From: Spirochaetaceae bacterium
Lineage (GTDB): Bacteria > Spirochaetota > Spirochaetia > Treponematales > Treponemataceae
DNA: 5,458 nucleotides
NCBI GenBank assembly: GCA_031285525.1
Contig: JAITWB010000036.1
Span: forward strand, 1-5,458
Direction: 5' to 3'
This document shows positions 4,555 through 5,458 of this stretch, piece by piece. The position numbers and the translations under genes were made by a program. Numbering within the stretch: the stretch's first letter is position 1; every line of letters starts with the position of its first letter. A model generated the notes under the pieces. It had not been told where the DNA came from. It searched no databases and was given only the letters and a program-made list of their open reading frames with translations.

Positions 4555-5458
4555 TCTGCGCATCCCATCCTATCCTTGCGGAACATAGGTCCCCTCAGGG
4601 GCATCCCGAACATCCCCATCGGCTCACCTATATACGGGAAGATATTGAGCGAACCTTCGGCTCCGGCTTTATCACTACTATTGAGCGTCAGGCAACGAAG
4701 GCTGAACTCTGCCTTGCCCATGATGAGGAGTACATCGATATGCTGCTTTCCAAACAGCATATGCCGCACCAACTCGACGAAGAAACCTTCCTCTCAGAAG
4801 GCAGTATCCCTGCAATACGCTCCGCCGCAGGAATTTGCCTTGAACTTGTTGAATCGATTGTCACCGGAACCCCCGGAGCCGACACAAAAGCCTTTGCCTT
4901 TATCCGGCCTCCGGGACACCACGCCGGACGCTCACGGGGCATGGGCTACTGCATCGTAAACAACATGGCGGTTGCCGTAAAACGGGCGCAGCAGTTGGGA
5001 GTACGCAAAACCCTCATCCTTGATTGGGACGTACACCACGGCAACGGAACCCAGGAAATCTTCTACGACACTGATTCAGTCTTGTTCATCGACCTGCATC
5101 AGGAAAACCTCTTTCCTAAAAACAGCGGTCTCCCCTCGGACATCGGAGCCGGAGCAGGCGCAGGGTTTACCCTGAACATACCTCTGCCCCCGAGAACCAG
5201 AGGTTCTCAACCCACAGGTTTTCAAACCAGCAATTCTCAAGCCGTCGGATTGGGATACCTGGAAATCCTCCAAACCGTCGTATACCCCGCCGTACAGGCA
5301 TACCAGCCGGATTTGATCTGCGTCTCCTCCGGCTTTGACGCCTTGGACGGCGACCTCGAAGGAAACATGGCCCTCCAGCCCGCCGACTTCGCCGCCATGA
5401 CAGCTTTGGTCTGCGATTGGGCGGACGAGTTCTGCGGCGGCAAACTCCTGATGACCCT
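4551..5458 (+). CDS. Histone deacetylase superfamily (class II-type) hydrolase, 3' end outside window
   Basis: 302 residues are visible and the frame is still open at the window edge; family members are usually about 310-370 residues long. It belongs to the zinc-dependent deacetylase family that includes AcuC, acetylpolyamine amidohydrolases and bacterial HDAC-like amidohydrolases, which remove acyl groups from lysine or polyamine amines. The N-terminal HRSPQGHPEHPHRL is the family GHPE-RL signature. The catalytic histidine pair is H123-H124 in RPPGHHAG. Zinc ligands are D160 and H162 in DWDVHHGNGT and D263 in SSGFDALDGD. GYCIVNNMAVA and DLHQENLFPKNSG are further family motifs. The catalytic Tyr near the C-terminus would lie beyond the window. 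A three-copy pentapeptide repeat (217-231) interrupts the loop after NIPLPP. The start overlaps the preceding stop by ATGA without a Shine-Dalgarno, suggesting coupled translation. The true substrate cannot be told from sequence. Confidence 0.94.
   Translation, partial: MICASHPILAEHRSPQGHPEHPHRLTYIREDIERTFGSGFITTIERQATKAELCLAHDEEYIDMLLSKQHMPHQLDEETFLSEGSIPAIRSAAGICLELVESIVTGTPGADTKAFAFIRPPGHHAGRSRGMGYCIVNNMAVAVKRAQQLGVRKTLILDWDVHHGNGTQEIFYDTDSVLFIDLHQENLFPKNSGLPSDIGAGAGAGFTLNIPLPPRTRGSQPTGFQTSNSQAVGLGYLEILQTVVYPAVQAYQPDLICVSSGFDALDGDLEGNMALQPADFAAMTALVCDWADEFCGGKLLMT
5192..5208. repeat. Inverted repeat at the edge of the deacetylase tandem repeat
   Basis: GAGAACC (5192-5198) and GGTTCTC (5202-5208) are perfect 7-bp arms around AGA. 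The right arm is part of the first 15-bp tandem unit, so the dyad marks the left boundary of the repeat block within the coding sequence. Confidence 0.55.
5199..5243 (+). repeat. Three-copy 15-bp tandem repeat inside the deacetylase gene
   Basis: Units are AGAGGTTCTCAACCC (5199-5213), ACAGGTTTTCAAACC (5214-5228) and AGCAATTCTCAAGCC (5229-5243). TTYTCAA-type cores recur exactly every 15 bp and the units diverge elsewhere. In the deacetylase frame they read RGSQP, TGFQT and SNSQA. Family proteins normally run from the NIPLPPG strand almost directly into the helix that starts here at about GLGYLEIL, so the block looks like an in-frame loop insertion of about 15 residues. It should be tolerated because it lies between conserved elements and leaves the zinc ligands untouched. 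Confidence 0.75.

Noticed and set aside
4576..4959. A 127-codon plus-strand frame overlapping the start of the deacetylase.
   Set aside because: The deacetylase frame in the same DNA carries the GHPE-RL and RPPGHH signatures, so this alternative frame is a shadow.
5199..5243. The deacetylase tandem units as a CRISPR array.
   Set aside because: Units are contiguous 15-mers with no spacers, and they are translated in frame inside a conserved enzyme.

Overview
The window looks like ordinary chromosome of a Gram-negative (diderm) bacterium of about 50-55% GC, most likely a spirochaete related to Treponema. That placement is inference. It rests on a Phe-terminated outer-membrane barrel protein with a signal peptide, a short EpmB-like lysine 2,3-aminomutase, an NFACT/RqcH-type protein, and a small RpoD/RpoS-like sigma factor behind a sigma-54 promoter, which recalls the RpoN-RpoS arrangement of Borrelia. 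No phage, transposon, CRISPR, tRNA or rRNA signal was seen.

Layout, left to right. (1) 1-632, plus strand: the C-terminal end of an NFACT-family (RqcH/Rqc2-like) ribosome-quality-control protein. (2) 654-1478, minus strand: a 274-residue alternative sigma-70-family factor, convergent with the NFACT gene across only 21 bp. (3) 1479-1686: a 208-bp AT-rich regulatory interval. It holds a consensus-perfect -24/-12 promoter for sigma-54 (1501-1517) pointing at the sigma gene, and farther upstream an 8-bp-arm inverted repeat that could be an activator site or part of the terminator of the gene before it. (4) 1687-2784, minus: a radical-SAM/PLP aminomutase of the KamA/EpmB family whose 5' coding region contains a perfect 43-bp palindrome and a second small hairpin. 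(5) 2802-3761, minus: a secreted outer-membrane beta-barrel protein of unknown function, 17 bp upstream of the aminomutase gene and probably cotranscribed with it. (6) 3762-3864: a compact divergent promoter region. (7) 3865-4554, plus: an unrecognised membrane protein with about three membrane segments. (8) 4551 to the window end, plus: a class II-type histone-deacetylase-superfamily hydrolase, overlapping the membrane gene by ATGA and cut off by the window edge. It carries a three-copy 15-bp tandem repeat in a surface loop.

The strongest observation is the sigma-54 promoter directly in front of a sigma-70-family gene. It implies a two-tier sigma cascade in which RpoN and an enhancer-binding protein switch on the second sigma factor. 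The predicted transcript would begin right at the Shine-Dalgarno sequence, which also fixes the start codon. The second theme is short palindromic or tandem DNA inserted in frame into two unrelated enzyme genes (aminomutase and deacetylase). This could be an undescribed small intragenic repeat family of this genome.
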